Positions 34,452 through 45,100 of a DNA stretch of 64,000 nt are shown here, piece after piece. The stretch is from Methanoculleus sp. UBA374 (lineage in GTDB: Archaea > Halobacteriota > Methanomicrobia > Methanomicrobiales > Methanoculleaceae). The stretch covers positions 1-64,000 of the forward strand of contig DAYL01000003.1 of assembly GCA_002508705.1 (NCBI GenBank), in the 5' to 3' direction. Numbering within the stretch: the stretch's first letter is position 1; the number at the start of each line of letters is the position of its first letter. The notes beneath the pieces are model-generated. The model had not been told where the DNA came from and did not search any database. It was given only the letters and a program-made list of their open reading frames with translations. The translations under genes were made by a program, and so were the position numbers.

Positions 34452-34928
34452 CTATGCGACGAGTACGCTGTCGTATGCTCCGTCGTTGATGGCCTGGATC
34501 ATCTCGCGGGGGCTCTTGCCCTCGACGGTGACACCGACGCTCACGCACGTTCCAACGACCTCTTTGACCGCAGATTTCAGGTCGTACGAGAGCATGCCAT
34601 CAAGTTTCATACGGGCGATACGGACAGCGGCCTCCAGCGGCAGGTTTCCCGCCACCTGAGCGCCCGGCTCTGCAGACCCCTTTTCGATACCGGCTTCTTT
34701 CATAACAAGCGCCGTCGTGGGCGGAATGCCCACTTCAATCGTGTAGTTGCGCTTATCGTCGACCGCGACCGTCACCGGCACCTGCATGCCGTTGAAATCA
34801 GCCGTCTTCTTGTTGATCTCATCGACGACAGCCTTCACGTTGATACCGAGAGGTCCGAGCGCAGGCCCGAGAGGCGGGCCTGCTGTTGCCTTGCCGCCGG
34901 GTACCAATACCTCGACCGTTTCTGTCAT
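34452..34928 (-). CDS. rpl11: 50S ribosomal protein L11
   Basis: A 158-aa protein: N-terminal domain with [22 protein letters not shown] (proline-rich GTPase-centre loop) and C-terminal rRNA-binding domain ([33 protein letters not shown] region). It binds 23S helix 43/44. It has its own promoter upstream and lies 51 bases before rpl1. Confidence 0.97.
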   Translation of the reverse strand: MTETVEVLVPGGKATAGPPLGPALGPLGINVKAVVDEINKKTADFNGMQVPVTVAVDDKRNYTIEVGIPPTTALVMKEAGIEKGSAEPGAQVAGNLPLEAAVRIARMKLDGMLSYDLKSAVKEVVGTCVSVGVTVEGKSPREMIQAINDGAYDSVLVA

Positions 34929-34984
34929 ACAAATTCTCCAGCTTATTCCTCAGGGGAATAGTTGCCTGGGTTATCTAAGGTCAT

Positions 34985-35006
34985 CGTAAAGAGATTTAAA
35001 TATAAT
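34985..35006 (-). promoter_or_regulatory. TATA box of the rpl11 transcript
   Basis: In minus sense ATTATATTTAAATC lies about 60-75 bases before the rpl11 start, a strong archaeal TATA element. It suggests that the L11-L1-L10-P1 genes are transcribed separately from spt5, leaving a leader of some 45 bases. Confidence 0.55.
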
Positions 35007-35133
35007 GCCGGACCGTGCCGCGCAAATACCGGGCCCGTCGCGCAGGCGGGCACGTCAGAATGAGGGAAACAGCATCAACACCGATGCAGCGACTCCCCGT
35101 TGCCCGGGTTAAAAAAGGGAGAAGAGAATGCGC

Positions 35134-35616
35134 CTAACCGCCACTCTCCGACCGCTCCACGACGCGAACGGAATCGCCGCGAACCGTGATCGGGATGGGG
35201 ACCATGCTCTCGTAGAGCTCGACCGTGATCTCTTCTTTTCCGGAATCAATACGTTTGACGACCGCCTTCTCACCCTTGAACGGTCCGGCGATGATCTCGA
35301 CGATGGTGCCCTCGGTGATGCCGCTGACCACCGGTTTCGGCACCAGGAAATGCTCCACCTCCGAGAGCGCAGTCGAGCCCTGCACCACCGCGCGCGCATG
35401 AGGGATCAGCTCCACCAGTTGTTCGATTCGGGCGATTGAGTCGGGACTCTCCACAAGGACGTAGCCTTTCAGTTCCTCAGGGACCATGACGGCCGTCACA
35501 TGAATGTCCTTCTGCTCCCTCGTCACCTTCTCGATGTTGTCGGCAACCGTTCGTTCCTGTTTCGCGGTCGTCTTTATTGCATATACCCTGTTTCCGCTCT
35601 CAGCCATATTCATCAT
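35134..35616 (-). CDS. spt5: transcription elongation factor Spt5
   Basis: A 160-aa archaeal Spt5 (NusG homologue): an NGN domain (about 8-95, VYAIKTTAKQERTVADNIE) that contacts the RNA polymerase clamp with Spt4, and one KOW domain (about 100-155, GTIVEIIAGPFKGEKAVVKRID). The start overlaps the secE stop (ATGA); a later ATG at 35607 is also possible. Its place with secE and the ribosomal stalk genes is conserved from bacteria to archaea. Confidence 0.96.
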   Translation of the reverse strand: MMNMAESGNRVYAIKTTAKQERTVADNIEKVTREQKDIHVTAVMVPEELKGYVLVESPDSIARIEQLVELIPHARAVVQGSTALSEVEHFLVPKPVVSGITEGTIVEIIAGPFKGEKAVVKRIDSGKEEITVELYESMVPIPITVRGDSVRVVERSESGG

Positions 35617-35822
35617 TTAGGCAATACCAGCATGATCTCGTATATGACAAACCCGACAAGACCGATGAGCATGATCCCGACCGCCGCCACGATGGCGATC
35701 TTCGAGAACTCGTCGCGGGTCGGCGCCCGTGCCAGTTTCAGCACGCGCCAGTACTTCTTGAAGAGCTCCTCTTCGATCTTGAACGATTTTGCGCCTTCAA
35801 ATTTTTCTTTATAATCCATCAT
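35613..35822 (-). CDS. secE: protein translocase subunit SecE
   Basis: A 69-aa tail-anchored-type protein: an amphipathic cytosolic helix (FKKYWRVLKLARAPTRDEFSKIA) and one membrane helix (VAAVGIMLIGLVGFVIYEIML). It clamps SecY in the translocon. It lies between ftsZ (6 bases upstream) and spt5 (4-base overlap). Confidence 0.95.
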   Translation of the reverse strand: MMDYKEKFEGAKSFKIEEELFKKYWRVLKLARAPTRDEFSKIAIVAAVGIMLIGLVGFVIYEIMLVLPK

Positions 35823-35828
35823 CTCGAC

Positions 35829-36926
35829 TCACTTCAGGAAGTCAATCTCAAACTCTTTCATCATCCGTGGCATACTCTTTTCGTTTCTCCCATATATTTG
35901 TGGTGACCGGACACCGGTGACCACGAGGAGCGTCCGCATCTTGCCCTGCATCTCGGGGTCGACCTGGGCGCCCCAGATGATGCGGGCGTCGGGGTCGATG
36001 CGGTCGTAAACCTCCTGGATGACGGCCTCTGCCTCGAACATGGTCATATCGGGCCCGCCGACGACATTGACAAGTGCGGCGCTCGCCCCGCCGATGTCCA
36101 CGTCGAGCAGCGGGGAGCGCAGCGCCTTCTTGACCGAGTCGGCGGCTTTGTCCTCACTGTCGCTCTCGCCCATCCCGATCATCGCCACGCCTCCCCGCTC
36201 CATGACGGTCCGGACATCAGCGAAGTCGAGGTTCACGAGCCCGGGCATCGTGATCAGTTCGGTGATGCCCTTCACCGCACGCATCAGCACCTCGTCCGAG
36301 ACCTTGAAGGCGGCGTGGAGCGGGAGTCGGGGCACGACCTCGAGCAGGCGGTCGTTCGGCACGACGATAACGGTATCCGCCACCTCGCGGAGCCGCTCAA
36401 GACCGGCCTCGGCGTTCTGACCCCGGATCGCGCCTTCGGCCGTGAACGGCAGGGTAACTACCGCGATGGTAAGGGCGCCCTCCTCCCGGGCGGACTTCGC
36501 GACCACGGGTGCGGAGCCGGTACCGGTGCCGCCCCCGAGGCCGGTGGTGATGAAAACCATATCGCACCCTTCGACGGCCCGCTTGATGTCGTCCTCGTTC
36601 TCGAGGGCCGCCTCCTCGCCGACCTGGGGGATCGAACCCGCGCCAAGGCCGCGGGTCCTCTGTCTCCCGATCAGGATCCGGGTGTCCGCCCGGGTCCGGA
36701 TAAGGTGCTGGGCGTCGGTGTTGAGGGCGATCAGCCGCGCTCCGTTGATACCCTCCTCCGACATCCGGGTGATCGTGTTCGAACCGCCGCCACCGCACCC
36801 GACGACCGCGATCTCAGTCCGGAGTTCCATGAGGACCTCCTCAAGCTCCTTGTCGACCTCTATGGGCTCAGAAAAGCGCTGATCCTCTCGTGCCCGTGAA
36901 AGTGCCTCTTCTACAATGGATTTCAT
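35829..36926 (-). CDS. ftsZ: cell division GTPase FtsZ
   Basis: A 365-aa tubulin-like protein. The G-box [12 protein letters not shown] is near residues 130-141, GCGGGGSN near 43-50, and the T7 loop [11 protein letters not shown] near 233-243. It polymerises into the division ring. The start ATG at 36926 follows GGAGAG and overlaps the dtdA stop by four bases; the open frame continues upstream but is out of family. The short C-terminal tail ([17 protein letters not shown]) fits the FtsZ1 type that binds membrane tethers. Confidence 0.97.
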   Translation of the reverse strand: MKSIVEEALSRAREDQRFSEPIEVDKELEEVLMELRTEIAVVGCGGGGSNTITRMSEEGINGARLIALNTDAQHLIRTRADTRILIGRQRTRGLGAGSIPQVGEEAALENEDDIKRAVEGCDMVFITTGLGGGTGTGSAPVVAKSAREEGALTIAVVTLPFTAEGAIRGQNAEAGLERLREVADTVIVVPNDRLLEVVPRLPLHAAFKVSDEVLMRAVKGITELITMPGLVNLDFADVRTVMERGGVAMIGMGESDSEDKAADSVKKALRSPLLDVDIGGASAALVNVVGGPDMTMFEAEAVIQEVYDRIDPDARIIWGAQVDPEMQGKMRTLLVVTGVRSPQIYGRNEKSMPRMMKEFEIDFLK

Positions 36927-38236
36927 GTATATCTCTCCAATCCCGGGATATGTATCCGCTTCACGCTGGTTGTCTGTACTGCATCGGCGGTAATCCTTCG
37001 TCCTTCGACCGTAACCGCGTTCCCACCGGCAAGCGTGGCAAAGAGCGGCCCCTTCGGAACCCCGAGCATGCGCGCTTTCCCGGGGTCGAACCGCACCTTG
37101 CAAAGGACAAGGTGATCACCGTCGATAACAGCATTTTCACAGATAAGTAAGAGTTTTACGCACAGGGTAGTTATATCTCTTGCGAGTTGGGAGGATGCAT
37201 CCTCAAAGCCGATAAACGTCGGCAGTACTTCCGCCGACCCTTTTGAGAGATGGACAATCGGCAATTCATCGATGGATTCAAGAAATCTGTCTTTACTGGA
37301 TTTTACGATCTCTTCAACAAGGTCCGGGGCAACGGTTACCGGGACCGGAGTTCCCTCTCCCGCGAGGCCGTGGATGTGGATGCGGGAGCCGGGAGCGATC
37401 TCTCCGGCGAGAGCTCTGACCCTGCAGTAAGTGGCCCAATCGAGACGCGAGACCTCCGGGATTTCAGACTCGGTGAGGTGAATGATCCCGGCATCGTCAA
37501 GCATCCGCTCGATCCGTTCGAATTCACCGGTCGAGAGTGCTTTTCGGTCGATGTAAGTGGCAACGGCACGGCTCGCCTCCTGCATCCGCAGGATGAGGGG
37601 CGGGGTTATGTCGCCGACCTGACGGGTCGGCACGATGTGGCCGAAAGCGCCCCGGGAAGAGAGAGCGATAGCGGTCTGCCGCATGGCGTAGTGGGTCCCA
37701 CCAAAGCCGATGAGGTTGATCGTCTTCAGTGGCCGGGCGGTGAGGATGCTCTCCGCTACCGCCCTTCCTGCGACCGGGTCGGCCCATTCAGCGGCGGTGG
37801 ACCCGATTTCGACGAAGAATGACGGCGTGGATAGCGCCGTCGGACCGTGGTGCGTCACTTCGTAGGAGACCCGGTAGCCCTCCGGGGCCCGGGCGGCGAG
37901 GCTACCAAGGACGGCGTGCATCCATGCCGGAGATGCCGGCGCAAGAGTCTGTGGCTCTCCGCCGAGTTCGGCGGCACCGTAGTTTCCGGTCGCGTGCACG
38001 GTCAGGGCGGGCGTCGGGTGCACGCTCGAGTGCCGGGAGAGGAAGATAATGAGATCGGCATCGACCTCTTCATCGATCCGGTCCTGATAGATCAATCTTC
38101 CCGCGATTTCGTGGAACGCCAGCGTATGCCGGTTCGCAAGCGGCCACGACCCGCCCTCCGCAAGCAGTTCCCGGAGGCGATCGCGGATGTTCACCCCCGC
38201 ACAATCCTCTCTTGAGTTGATCAGCGCGATCCGCAT
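36923..38236 (-). CDS. dtdA: archaeal D-aminoacyl-tRNA deacylase
   Basis: A 437-aa DTD2/GEK1-type enzyme that frees tRNA from D-amino acids. Conserved parts are [11 protein letters not shown] (near 61), HATGNYG (near 79), SYEVTHHGP (near 119), [10 protein letters not shown] (near 139), and [11 protein letters not shown] (near 180), rich in metal-binding His. The last 150 residues are an archaeal extension. The start at 38236 ([11 protein letters not shown]) gives the family N-terminus. First gene of dtdA-ftsZ-secE-spt5; divergent from the moeA operon. Confidence 0.92.
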   Translation of the reverse strand: MRIALINSREDCAGVNIRDRLRELLAEGGSWPLANRHTLAFHEIAGRLIYQDRIDEEVDADLIIFLSRHSSVHPTPALTVHATGNYGAAELGGEPQTLAPASPAWMHAVLGSLAARAPEGYRVSYEVTHHGPTALSTPSFFVEIGSTAAEWADPVAGRAVAESILTARPLKTINLIGFGGTHYAMRQTAIALSSRGAFGHIVPTRQVGDITPPLILRMQEASRAVATYIDRKALSTGEFERIERMLDDAGIIHLTESEIPEVSRLDWATYCRVRALAGEIAPGSRIHIHGLAGEGTPVPVTVAPDLVEEIVKSSKDRFLESIDELPIVHLSKGSAEVLPTFIGFEDASSQLARDITTLCVKLLLICENAVIDGDHLVLCKVRFDPGKARMLGVPKGPLFATLAGGNAVTVEGRRITADAVQTTSVKRIHIPGLERYT

Positions 38237-38329
38237 CGGTACATACATGGGCGGGCAGGACGCTAAATGATAGTGCTTGTTGACCCGACAGTAAATCCTA
38301 TCTGCCGGCAGGCAAACCATGTTGGTACT

Positions 38330-38512
38330 ATGGACAAAGAGAAGATACGCAAAGCGTTCGAGGCGTACGGCATAGAAAACGAGATCACCTGCCCGCAGGC
38401 GTTCGAGATCTCCGGGAAGTACGACATCTCGAAGGCGGACATTGCCCGATACTGCAATCAGCGCGAACCGAGGATCAAGATCCGGGCCTGCCAGTTGGGC
38501 TGCTTCAGATGA
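38330..38512 (+). CDS. 60-aa conserved small protein upstream of moeA
   Basis: Starts MDKEKIRKAFEAYGIENEITC and ends RACQLGCFR. It is HTH-like: EITCPQAFEISGKYDISKADIARYCNQREPRIKI, with three cysteines (ITC, RYC, ACQLGC). The stop overlaps the moeA start (ATGA). I recall such a small protein next to molybdenum-cofactor genes in methanogens but no function is known; a Mo/W-linked DNA-binding or Fe-S role is a guess. Confidence 0.65.
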   Translation: MDKEKIRKAFEAYGIENEITCPQAFEISGKYDISKADIARYCNQREPRIKIRACQLGCFR

Positions 38513-39711
38513 GCCTCTTCCTTGAGGTCGTGTCCGTCAGCGAGGCCGTGGAGGCGGTGCGGAGGATCGCCCCGCTGCCCGGGTGCGAGGAGGTCCCGCT
38601 CGAAGACGCCCTCCATCGGGTTCTCGCGCGGGATGTCCGTGCCGATATCGATATCCCGGGGTTCGACCGCTCGACGGTCGACGGCTACGCACTCGCCGCT
38701 GCCGAGACCACCGGGGCCTCCGAGGCCATCCCGGCTATGCTCCAGTGCCGGGGCCGGGTCGGGATGGGAAGCGCGGATGTGGGTGAGATCTCTTCAGGGG
38801 CGTGCCGATACGTTCCCACCGGAGGGGCTCTCCCGGAGGGGGCGGACGCGGCGGTGATGATCGAGCACGCAGAGCAGATCGGGGACGACGTTCTGATACA
38901 CCGCCCGGTGGCGCCCGGCGAGAACGTGGTCTTCCGGGGCGAAGACTTCGGCGCCGGGAAGGTCGCCCTGGAGCGGGGCCGTGTGCTCTCGCCCCGGGAG
39001 ATCGGCGTAGCCGCGGCGGTCGGCGCCGACCGGGTATCTGTGGTGACGAGACCGAAGATCGGGATCATATCCACGGGGAACGAACTCGTCCCCGTCGTCG
39101 AGACCCCGGGGCCGGGGGAGGTGCGGGACGCAAACTCCTACCTCGCCGGCGCTTTCGTGACGGAGCGGGGGTGCCACCCGGTCTACTTCGGGATCGTCAG
39201 GGACGAGCAGGCGATGCTGAAGAGGGCAGTCTCTTCGGCGCTTGACCGGTGCGATGCGGTCCTGGTCTCGGGGGGGTCCTCGAAAGATGAGCGGGACAAC
39301 ACCGCCGCGGTCATCGCGGAACTCGGCGAGGTGCTGGTGCACGGGATCGCCATCGCGCCGGGAAAACCCACCATCATCGGAACGGCGGGGGGAAAACCGG
39401 TTATCGGACTCCCGGGGCACCCGGCATCGACCTATGTCGTGCTCGTCGCCGTCGTCGACCACCTGCTCGCGGCGATGCAGATGACCACCGTCTCACGGCG
39501 GACCATCCGCGCACAGCTGACAGAGAACGTTCCTTCCACCCGCGGGAGGGAGGACTACGTCCGGGTCAGCGTCAGGAACGGGAAGGCGACGCCGGTCTTC
39601 GGGAAGTCGGGGCTCCTCAACACCCTGGTGCAGAGCGGGGGGCTGGTGCAGATCCCGGCGTCGAGCGAGGGGCTCGAGGTCGGCGAAGAGGTTGAGGTGA
39701 TTCTGTGGTGA
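38509..39711 (+). CDS. moeA: molybdopterin molybdenumtransferase MoeA
   Basis: A 400-aa protein inserting Mo or W into molybdopterin, needed for formylmethanofuran and formate dehydrogenases in methanogens. FDRSTVDGYAL (near 52) is the signature, the MogA-like domain has STGNELV (near 186) and SGGSSKDERDN (near 255), and LPGHPAST (near 301) is the conserved MPT-binding loop. It is followed by a second, fused moeA in a GTGA overlap. Confidence 0.95.
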   Translation: MSLFLEVVSVSEAVEAVRRIAPLPGCEEVPLEDALHRVLARDVRADIDIPGFDRSTVDGYALAAAETTGASEAIPAMLQCRGRVGMGSADVGEISSGACRYVPTGGALPEGADAAVMIEHAEQIGDDVLIHRPVAPGENVVFRGEDFGAGKVALERGRVLSPREIGVAAAVGADRVSVVTRPKIGIISTGNELVPVVETPGPGEVRDANSYLAGAFVTERGCHPVYFGIVRDEQAMLKRAVSSALDRCDAVLVSGGSSKDERDNTAAVIAELGEVLVHGIAIAPGKPTIIGTAGGKPVIGLPGHPASTYVVLVAVVDHLLAAMQMTTVSRRTIRAQLTENVPSTRGREDYVRVSVRNGKATPVFGKSGLLNTLVQSGGLVQIPASSEGLEVGEEVEVILW

Positions 39712-41567
39712 AACGCTACCTCTCGGTCATCTCTCTCGCCGAAGCGCGGGAGCTCGTGGAGCGCTCCTTCCCGGCGATCCCCGGGGTCGTCCGGGTCCCG
39801 GTGACCACCGGAGCGGTCGGCAGGATCACCGCCGGGCCCATATTCGCCAGGTTCTCGGTCCCCGCCATCCACCTCTCGGCGATGGACGGGATCGCGGTAA
39901 GAAGCGCCGATACCCGCGGGGCAAGCGAGCAGCACCCGGTGACCCTCCCGGTTGCGGTGCGGGTCAACACGGGAAACATCGTCCCGCCCGGCTACGATGC
40001 GGTGGTGATGATCGAGGATGTCTGGGTTGAGGGCGAGACCTACACCATCAGAAAGCCGGTCAGCCCCTGGCAGCACATCCGCCCGGTCGGCGAGGATATC
40101 GGGGAGTCGGAGATGATCCTCCCGCAGGGCCACCGGATACGGCCGCAGGACGTGGGGGCGCTCGCAAACTACGGGGTCACCGAGGTCGCGGTCAAAAATG
40201 TCCGGGCGGGGCTGATCCCCACCGGGAGCGAACTGGTGCCGGCGGGCGAGATGCCGCCGCCCGGGAAGGTGGTGGAGAGCAACACCCTGATGGCCGCGGC
40301 GGTACTCGAGGAGGCGGGCGTGGAGGCGCACCGCTACGCAATCGTCCCGGACGACTACGACCGGATCCGGGACGCCGTCCGGCGCGGCGTCGCCGAGAAC
40401 GATATCCTGTTCGTCTCGGCCGGCTCGTCCGCCGGGACCCGCGACTACACCGCCGATATCGTCCGGGACCTCGGCGAAGTGCTGGCGCACGGGGTCGCCA
40501 TCAAACCCGGAAAACCGGTGATCATCGGCCGGATTGAGGGAAAACCGGTGATCGGCCTTCCCGGCTATCCCCTTGCGGCGGCAACCGTGCTCCGCGAGAT
40601 CGTGCTGCCGTTCATAGCCCGCTACGGCCTTTCCGTCCCCCGGCCGGAATGCGTCGACGCCCGGCTTACCACGAGCCTGCACTCGGATATCGGGACGGAC
40701 GAGTTCGTCCTCCTCTCGGTGGGGAGGATCGGCGACCGCTGGGTGGCGGTGCCCCAGTCCCGGGGCGCCGGAGTTCAGATGAGCGCGGTGCGGGCGAACG
40801 CATACCTGCAGATCCCGGCGCAGAAAGAGGGGGTCGAGGCCGGGGAGACGATGAGCGTCCGGCTCACCGTCCCCCGCGCGGAGGCGGAGGAAGCGGTGCT
40901 CATCACCGGCAGCCACGACCCGGCCCTCGACTACCTGGCCGACCTCATCCGACCGCGCGATGTCGATATCCACTCCACCCACGTCGGGAGCATGGGCGGC
41001 GTGATTGCCCTGAAGAAGCAGGAGTGCCACGCGGCCCCGATGCACCTTCTCTCCCCCGACGGCACCTACAATATCCATTACCTGGAGCGCTACCTGCCCG
41101 GCGCGGACCTCGTCCTCCTCTGCGTGGCGGAACGCCAGCAGGGGGTCATGTCCCGCGACGGGCTGACGATTGACGATCTACCCGGCCGGACGTTCATCAA
41201 CCGGCAGAAGGGGTCGGGGACGCGGGTGCTCTTCGACCACGTTCTCACAAAACGCGGGATCGCACCGGCCGCCATCCCGGGCTACGACCGCGAGGCGACG
41301 ACGCACCTTGCGGTGGCCCTGGCCGTCCGGACCGGGGAGGCCGATGCAGGAATGGGCGTTTACAGCGCCGCAAAGGCGCTCGGTCTCGCGTTCGTCCCGG
41401 TGGCGACGGAGCGCTACGAACTCGCGATTCACCGGGCGATGCTCGACGACCCCCGGATCGCGGCCCTCGTCGAGACTGTCTCGTCGGAGGCGTTCAAGCG
41501 GGTCCTCCGGGACCTCGGGGGCTACGAGACGGGCGAGACCGGCGTCCTGCGCGGACTGCGAGGCTGA
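39708..41567 (+). CDS. MoeA fused to a periplasmic-binding-protein-like domain
   Basis: A 619-aa protein. Residues 1-400 are MoeA-like (SAMDGIAVRS, STGSELVP as PTGSELVP, SAGSSAGTRDY, LPGYPLAAAT). Residues 405-610 resemble a PBP/LysR-substrate type II domain (GSHDPALDYLADL, STHVGSMGGVIALKKQECHAAPMHLL, GTRVLFDHVL, GEADAGMGVYSAAKALGL). Such fusions sense or hold molybdate/tungstate or its complex. A GTG at 39708 has the better ribosome spacing; the GTG at 39705 is also possible. The 3' end overlaps the convergent LOG-like gene by 74 bases. Confidence 0.9.
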   Translation: MKRYLSVISLAEARELVERSFPAIPGVVRVPVTTGAVGRITAGPIFARFSVPAIHLSAMDGIAVRSADTRGASEQHPVTLPVAVRVNTGNIVPPGYDAVVMIEDVWVEGETYTIRKPVSPWQHIRPVGEDIGESEMILPQGHRIRPQDVGALANYGVTEVAVKNVRAGLIPTGSELVPAGEMPPPGKVVESNTLMAAAVLEEAGVEAHRYAIVPDDYDRIRDAVRRGVAENDILFVSAGSSAGTRDYTADIVRDLGEVLAHGVAIKPGKPVIIGRIEGKPVIGLPGYPLAAATVLREIVLPFIARYGLSVPRPECVDARLTTSLHSDIGTDEFVLLSVGRIGDRWVAVPQSRGAGVQMSAVRANAYLQIPAQKEGVEAGETMSVRLTVPRAEAEEAVLITGSHDPALDYLADLIRPRDVDIHSTHVGSMGGVIALKKQECHAAPMHLLSPDGTYNIHYLERYLPGADLVLLCVAERQQGVMSRDGLTIDDLPGRTFINRQKGSGTRVLFDHVLTKRGIAPAAIPGYDREATTHLAVALAVRTGEADAGMGVYSAAKALGLAFVPVATERYELAIHRAMLDDPRIAALVETVSSEAFKRVLRDLGGYETGETGVLRGLRG

Positions 41568-41976
41568 CCGCCTCCCCGGGCGTGGCGCACTCCCTCACCC
41601 CCTCTATCTTCCAGGTCAAAAGACCGTAGACCGGTTTTCCTGTCTTGAGCGCGATCGCGATCTCCGAGAGGGTGCCGTAGCCGCCCCCGACGGCGATCAC
41701 CGCATCCGCCGAGTTCACGAGAACGACGTTCCTCGCGTGCCCCATGCCGGTGCGGACCACCACGTCGAGATAGGGGTTTCCGTCCCCGACATCCGGGAGG
41801 ATGCCGACGGTCGCCCCCCCGCCCTCTTTTGCGCCCCTGCAGGCGGCCTCCATCACCCCGCCGAGGCCGCCGCAACAGACGGTCCCGTGGTTCCCGGCGA
41901 TGAGGCGGCCGACGGCTTCTGCAAGCCCGTAGTCTTCTCCGGAGCAGTCCCCCCTCCCGATGACGGCTATCTGCAT
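41494..41976 (-). CDS. LOG-family / TIGR00725-like nucleotide-binding protein
   Basis: A 160-aa Rossmann protein starting MQIAVIGRGDCSG. CGGLGGVMEAACRGAKEGGG (near 37-56) corresponds to the GGGxxGxMGA-type loop of the lysine-decarboxylase-like (LOG) family, and GGGYGTLSEIAIAL is the PGGxGTxxE motif. LOG enzymes cleave nucleotide monophosphates; the archaeal branch is uncharacterised. The start leaves out an upstream Cys/Pro/Arg-rich frame that overlaps a repeat. It is convergent with the fused moeA, whose end it overlaps. Confidence 0.8.
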   Translation of the reverse strand: MQIAVIGRGDCSGEDYGLAEAVGRLIAGNHGTVCCGGLGGVMEAACRGAKEGGGATVGILPDVGDGNPYLDVVVRTGMGHARNVVLVNSADAVIAVGGGYGTLSEIAIALKTGKPVYGLLTWKIEGVRECATPGEAVSLAVRAGRRSRPSRSPRGPGGPA

Positions 41977-42002
41977 GGGGAGAGGTCGGGGGGTGAGGAG
42001 AT

Positions 42003-42100
42003 AATGGGTTGGACGGGGGGGCGCTCCTGCCCTGCGGCCAGTCGAGAGTCGCACCTTGCGGTGCTCCTGCCCCGCCTGCCCTGCGGGGCACGCGGGGCAC
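42003..42100. repeat. GC-rich palindromic repeat stretch before ileS
   Basis: CTCCTGCCCTGCGG occurs at 42024-42037 and, slightly changed, at 42064-42086; TCGCACCTTGCGGTGCTC (42049-42066) is a near-perfect palindrome that recurs, less one T, at 51065-51081 and inverted at 50871-50887. TGCCC/GGGCA arms follow. It looks like a small dispersed palindromic element rather than a gene. Confidence 0.5.
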
Positions 42101-42163
42101 ACACAAACACTTTGTCTCACAACAACAAATGGTACACCAGAGTGTGACTATGAGGGATATGAG

Positions 42164-45100
42164 GTGAAAGAAGTCACCAGCAGTTATAACCCGCGCGAGA
42201 TCGAGACGCGAGTCCAGGATTACTGGAAGAGCGAAAATATCTATGCACGTGTCCAGGAGAGGAGGAAGGATGGGGAAGCGTTCTTTTTCGTCGACGGGCC
42301 GCCGTACACCACCGGCAACATTCACCTCGGCACCGCCTGGAACAAGATCATAAAAGACGCTATCCTCCGGTATCAGCGGATGCTGGGCAAAAACGTCATC
42401 GAGCGCGCCGGTTACGACATGCACGGCCTCCCCATCGAGGTGCAGGTTGAGCACCAGCTCGGGTTCACCTCGAAGAAAGATATCGAAGAGTACGGTATCG
42501 CCGCATTCATCGAACAATGCCGGACGTTTGCCCTGACGCACATGGAGATCATGAGCGACCAGTTCCGGCGGCTCGGCATCTGGCTCGACTTCGACAACCC
42601 CTACCAGACCATCAAGGAGGAGTACATCGAGTCCGCGTGGTGGGCGCTCCAGCAGGCCGACAGGCACGGGCTCCTCGAACGCGGCCACCGGGTCGTGAAC
42701 TGGTGCCCCCGGTGCGAGACGGCGATCGCCGACTCCGAAGTGGACTACTGGGATGAGACCGACCCCTCCATCTTCGTCAAGTTCCCCGTCGTCGGGCGCG
42801 AAAACGAGTACCTCGTGATCTGGACGACGACGCCCTGGACCCTTCCCGCGAACGTGGCGGTGGCGGTCAACGCCGCGTTCACCTACGCGCGGGTGCGGGC
42901 GAAGAAAGACAACGGCGAGGAGGTTCTCTGGCTCGCCGAAGAACTCGTCGAACCCGTCCTGAAGATGGGCAGGTATCAGGACTACACGGTCCTCGATAAG
43001 GTCCCGGGGAGCAGCCTCGTCGGCATGGAGTACACCTCCCCGCTCGCCGGTCACGTGCCGCACCAGGCGGAGATCCGGCACCGGGTCGTGGCGGCCGACT
43101 ACGTCGCGCTCGAGAACACCGGCCTCGTCCACATCGCCCCCGGCCACGGGTGGGACGACTACCTGGTCGGTATCCGGGAGGGGCTTGAGGTCTTCTGCCC
43201 GGTCGACGCCGGAGGGTGCTTCACCCCGGAGGCCGGGGCGTTTGCCGACATGTACGTCCGGGACGCAAACGATGTCGTCATCGACGCACTCGGCGGCTAC
43301 CTCCTCGCCCGGAAGACGATCACCCACCGCTACGGCCACTGCTGGCGGTGCAAGGCCCCCATCATCTACCGTGCGACGGCACAGTGGTTCCTGAAGGCCA
43401 CCACCGTCCGCGACCGGATGCTCGACGAGATCACGAAGGTGAAGTGGTATCCGGAATGGGCAGGAAGCGCCCGGTTCCATGACTTCGTCAAGGAGTCACG
43501 CGACTGGTGCATCTCCCGGCAGCGCTACTGGGGCATCCCCATCCCCATCTGGCACTGCCCGCAGTGCGGAGAGAAGATCGTCATCGGCACCATCGCCGAA
43601 CTCGAAGAGCGGTCGGGAACGGCGATCCCCGATCCCCACCGCCCCTACGTGGATGCGGTCACCATCCCGTGCTCCTGCGGCGGAAAGATGCACCGGGTCG
43701 CCGATATCTTCGACGTCTGGTTCGACTCGGCGGTCGCGTCCTGGGCAACCCTCGGGTTCCCCCGGCGGCGCGAGGCCTTCGACCGCTACTGGCCGGCGGA
43801 CTTCATCACCGAAGGACAGGACCAGACCCGGGGCTGGTTCTATTCCCAGCTCGGGGCAAGCACCATGGCGTTCTCCCGCGCTCCCTACAAAAGCGTCCTG
43901 ATGCACGGGTTTGCTCTCGACGCCGATGGGCGCAAGATGAGCAAGAGCCTCGGAAACGTCGTGACGCCCGAAGAGGTGATGAACCAGTTCGGCGTCGACG
44001 TCCTCCGGTTCTACGTCCTCTGGGCAAACGCCCCCTGGGACGACCTGAAGTTCAACTGGGACGGCGTGAAGACCATTCACCGGGCGCTCAACATCCTCTG
44101 GAACGTCTACCGGTTCCCGCTCCCGTATATGGCCCTCGACTCGTTCCAGCCGGCGTCCGACGACGGCGGTCGGTGGAACGACGCGTTCGTCCGGGACAAC
44201 ATCGAAAAAATGCCGGAGGAAGACCGCTGGATCATCTCCCGGGTCAACTCGCTCGCCCGGTCGATAGCCGGGGATATGCAGGAGTACCTGCTCCACAGGA
44301 TAACGCGGACGCTTTCCGCCTTTATCCTCGAGGACCTCTCCCGCTGGTACGTGCAGATCGTTCGGCCGCGGATGTGGCTTGAAGAGGATTCTCCGGAGAA
44401 GCGGTATGCCTACGAGGCCTCCTACTACGTCATGCGCCGCCTGATAGTGCTTCTTTCTCCGTTTACTCCTCATATCACCGAGGAGATGTACCGGAACCTC
44501 CGTCTTGCGGGAGACCCGGAGAGCGTCCATATGCTCGACTGGCCGAAGGTGGACGACCTCCTGATCGATTCGCACCTTGAGGCCGACATGGAGGTCATCC
44601 GGTCGTTCGACGACGCGGTCGCCAACGCCCGGCAGGCCGGAAAGCGGAAACTCCGCTGGCCGGTAGAAGAGGTCGTGGTAGTCACCGAAAGCGAAGACGT
44701 GAAGGCAGCCTTCCACGACCTGAACGCTCTTGCCCGGAACCGGGCGAACGCCCGGACGGTTCGGGTCGTCTACGGGACGTGGGACCGGCTCCTCTGGCAG
44801 GCAGAACCGGTGATGCGTAGTGTCGGCCCGGAGTTCGGCAGGGAGGGGCCGAAGGTCAAGGCGCTGATCGAGCGGGCGGACGGCACCGCCCTGAAGGCCA
44901 CCATCGAGCGGGACGGAAAAGCCGAACTCGACGGCTACGAAGTGTCTGCACGTCACGTCGCCTTCGCGGAGGCCCTCCCCGAGGGTGTCTTCTCCGCCCC
45001 CATGAAGGACGCGACGGTCTACGTGGACGTCACCCTCACGCCGGCGCTCGAAGCCGAGGGCTATTCTCGCGAGGTCATCCGGCGAATCCAGGAGATGCGG

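Noticed and set aside
39555..41078. 507-codon minus-strand frame opposite moeA
   Set aside because: Long antisense frames are common opposite GC-rich genes; the plus-strand MoeA reading is unambiguous and the antisense protein is His/Asp/Arg-rich with no family match.
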